Shown here one piece after another: positions 6,904 to 7,432 of a DNA stretch of 7,432 nt. A program made the position numbers and the translations under genes. Below the pieces are notes generated by a model. The model did not search any database. It saw nothing but the letters and a program-made list of their open reading frames with translations, and was not told the DNA's origin. The DNA is taken from contig JACQVC010000142.1 of NCBI GenBank assembly GCA_016209995.1, positions 1 to 7,432 of the forward strand. The letters run 5' to 3'. The first letter of the stretch is position 1, and each line of letters begins with the position of its first letter. Source of the DNA: Gemmatimonadota bacterium. GTDB lineage: Bacteria > Gemmatimonadota > Gemmatimonadetes > Longimicrobiales > Gaopeijiaceae.

Positions 6904-7432
6904 AGGCCGCGCACCGAGTCTCTATCGCCGCCGTGCTCGGCCTCATGTTGGCCGGTTGCTTCGGAACGCTCCGGGCCCAGGCCGCTCGTCTGGAGGTGCG
7001 CAGTGTCCGCTGGGAAGGCAACGAGCGCTTCTCGGACCGCGTCCTGGCAGCGGCGATCATTACTCGTGAGACGACGTGCCGGTCCTGGATTCTCGAGCCT
7101 CTCTGTTACGGGGGCGTGAGTCCCGCGCACGTGCGACGGTACTTCGATGCGCGCGAGTTCAGTCGGGACCGCGTGCGCCTCGACCTGTTCTACTATCTGC
7201 GAGGCTATCGCGAAGCCGCCGTCGATACCGTCGTAGATCGTTCCGCGGACGGGGTCGACATCACCTTCCGCATCATGGAAGGCGAGCCGGTCATCGTCGC
7301 GGATTTCACGATTGCGGACCCGGACTCGGTGCTGGGCGGCGCTCTCGTCCGGAACCTGCCCCTGGAGCAGGGTCAGGCGTTCAACACCGCGGCGCTGGAG
7401 GCCTCCCGTGACAGTCTGGTCCAGCGCATGCG
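6900..7432 (+). CDS. Omp85 family outer-membrane assembly protein (BamA/TamA-like), 3' partial
   Basis: The first 177 codons of a gene that runs off the right end. Residues 1-28 form an export signal: basic start MKAAHR, hydrophobic VSIAAVLGLML, then LAGC (17-20) and further on AQA (26-28). A first POTRA domain spans about 31-128: strand LEVRSVRWEGNERFS, helix, then FSRDRVRLDLFYYLRGYREAAVDTVV (87-112) and the strand VDITFRIMEGEPV (119-131), which is the characteristic POTRA ending. A segment with Cys60 and Cys69 is inserted between its helices. A second POTRA begins near 131 (VIVADFTI, then LPLEQGQAFNTAALEASRDSL). The beta-barrel is expected beyond the window. Such proteins insert beta-barrel proteins into the outer membrane; TamA or another Omp85 subgroup cannot be excluded. 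The start is GTG 6900, preceded by GAGGA (6889-6893) and overlapping the phosphoesterase stop. Confidence 0.87.
   Translation, partial: MKAAHRVSIAAVLGLMLAGCFGTLRAQAARLEVRSVRWEGNERFSDRVLAAAIITRETTCRSWILEPLCYGGVSPAHVRRYFDAREFSRDRVRLDLFYYLRGYREAAVDTVVDRSADGVDITFRIMEGEPVIVADFTIADPDSVLGGALVRNLPLEQGQAFNTAALEASRDSLVQRM

Overview
The window is GC-rich, densely coded and entirely + strand. It holds nine protein genes; the first and last are cut by the window ends. The host is a Gram-negative (diderm) bacterium, because the last gene is an Omp85-family (BamA/TamA-type) outer-membrane assembly factor and because there is a lipoprotein-modifying enzyme and a membrane-anchored periplasmic thioredoxin. The sequence styles (Omp85 N-terminus with a Cys-containing POTRA insertion, the GCFLVGDDYG type of Lgt, a kinase-less PASTA protein after rsmB) remind me most of Gemmatimonadota. 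That is inference from memory, not a search result.

Region 1 (1-2338): the 3' end of thiG (thiamine thiazole synthase), a 54-nt gap, rsmB (16S rRNA m5C967 methyltransferase), and, overlapping its stop by one base (TGATG), a small membrane-anchored protein with three PASTA repeats. Region 2 (2339-2510): a 172-nt spacer, the only sizeable gap. It has a bulged 10-bp hairpin just after the PASTA stop, then T-rich stretches; this is probably the end of one transcription unit and the start of the next. I see no convincing promoter, tRNA or riboswitch there.

Region 3 (2511-7432): a tight six-gene run. It contains a TlpA/ResA-like membrane thioredoxin, a YbbR-domain protein, tsaD (tRNA t6A37 synthesis), lgt (prolipoprotein diacylglyceryl transferase), a calcineurin-like metallophosphoesterase, and the N-terminus of an Omp85/BamA-TamA protein. 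Junctions are overlapping (GTGA) or 2-14 nt, so co-transcription and translational coupling are likely. Most of these products act at or across the envelope (thiol redox, YbbR, Lgt, Omp85); TsaD and RsmB are translation housekeeping.

No CRISPR array, transposase, phage gene, defence system or RNA gene was found. The gene set is core housekeeping. The best second-look items are a perfect 28-nt palindrome inside the phosphoesterase gene, a hairpin burying that gene's ribosome-binding site and start codon, a lipobox in the Omp85 signal peptide, a kinase-less PASTA protein where some bacteria keep PASTA kinases, a divergent Lgt signature, and a heptamer GGCTCCT recurring at gene ends.
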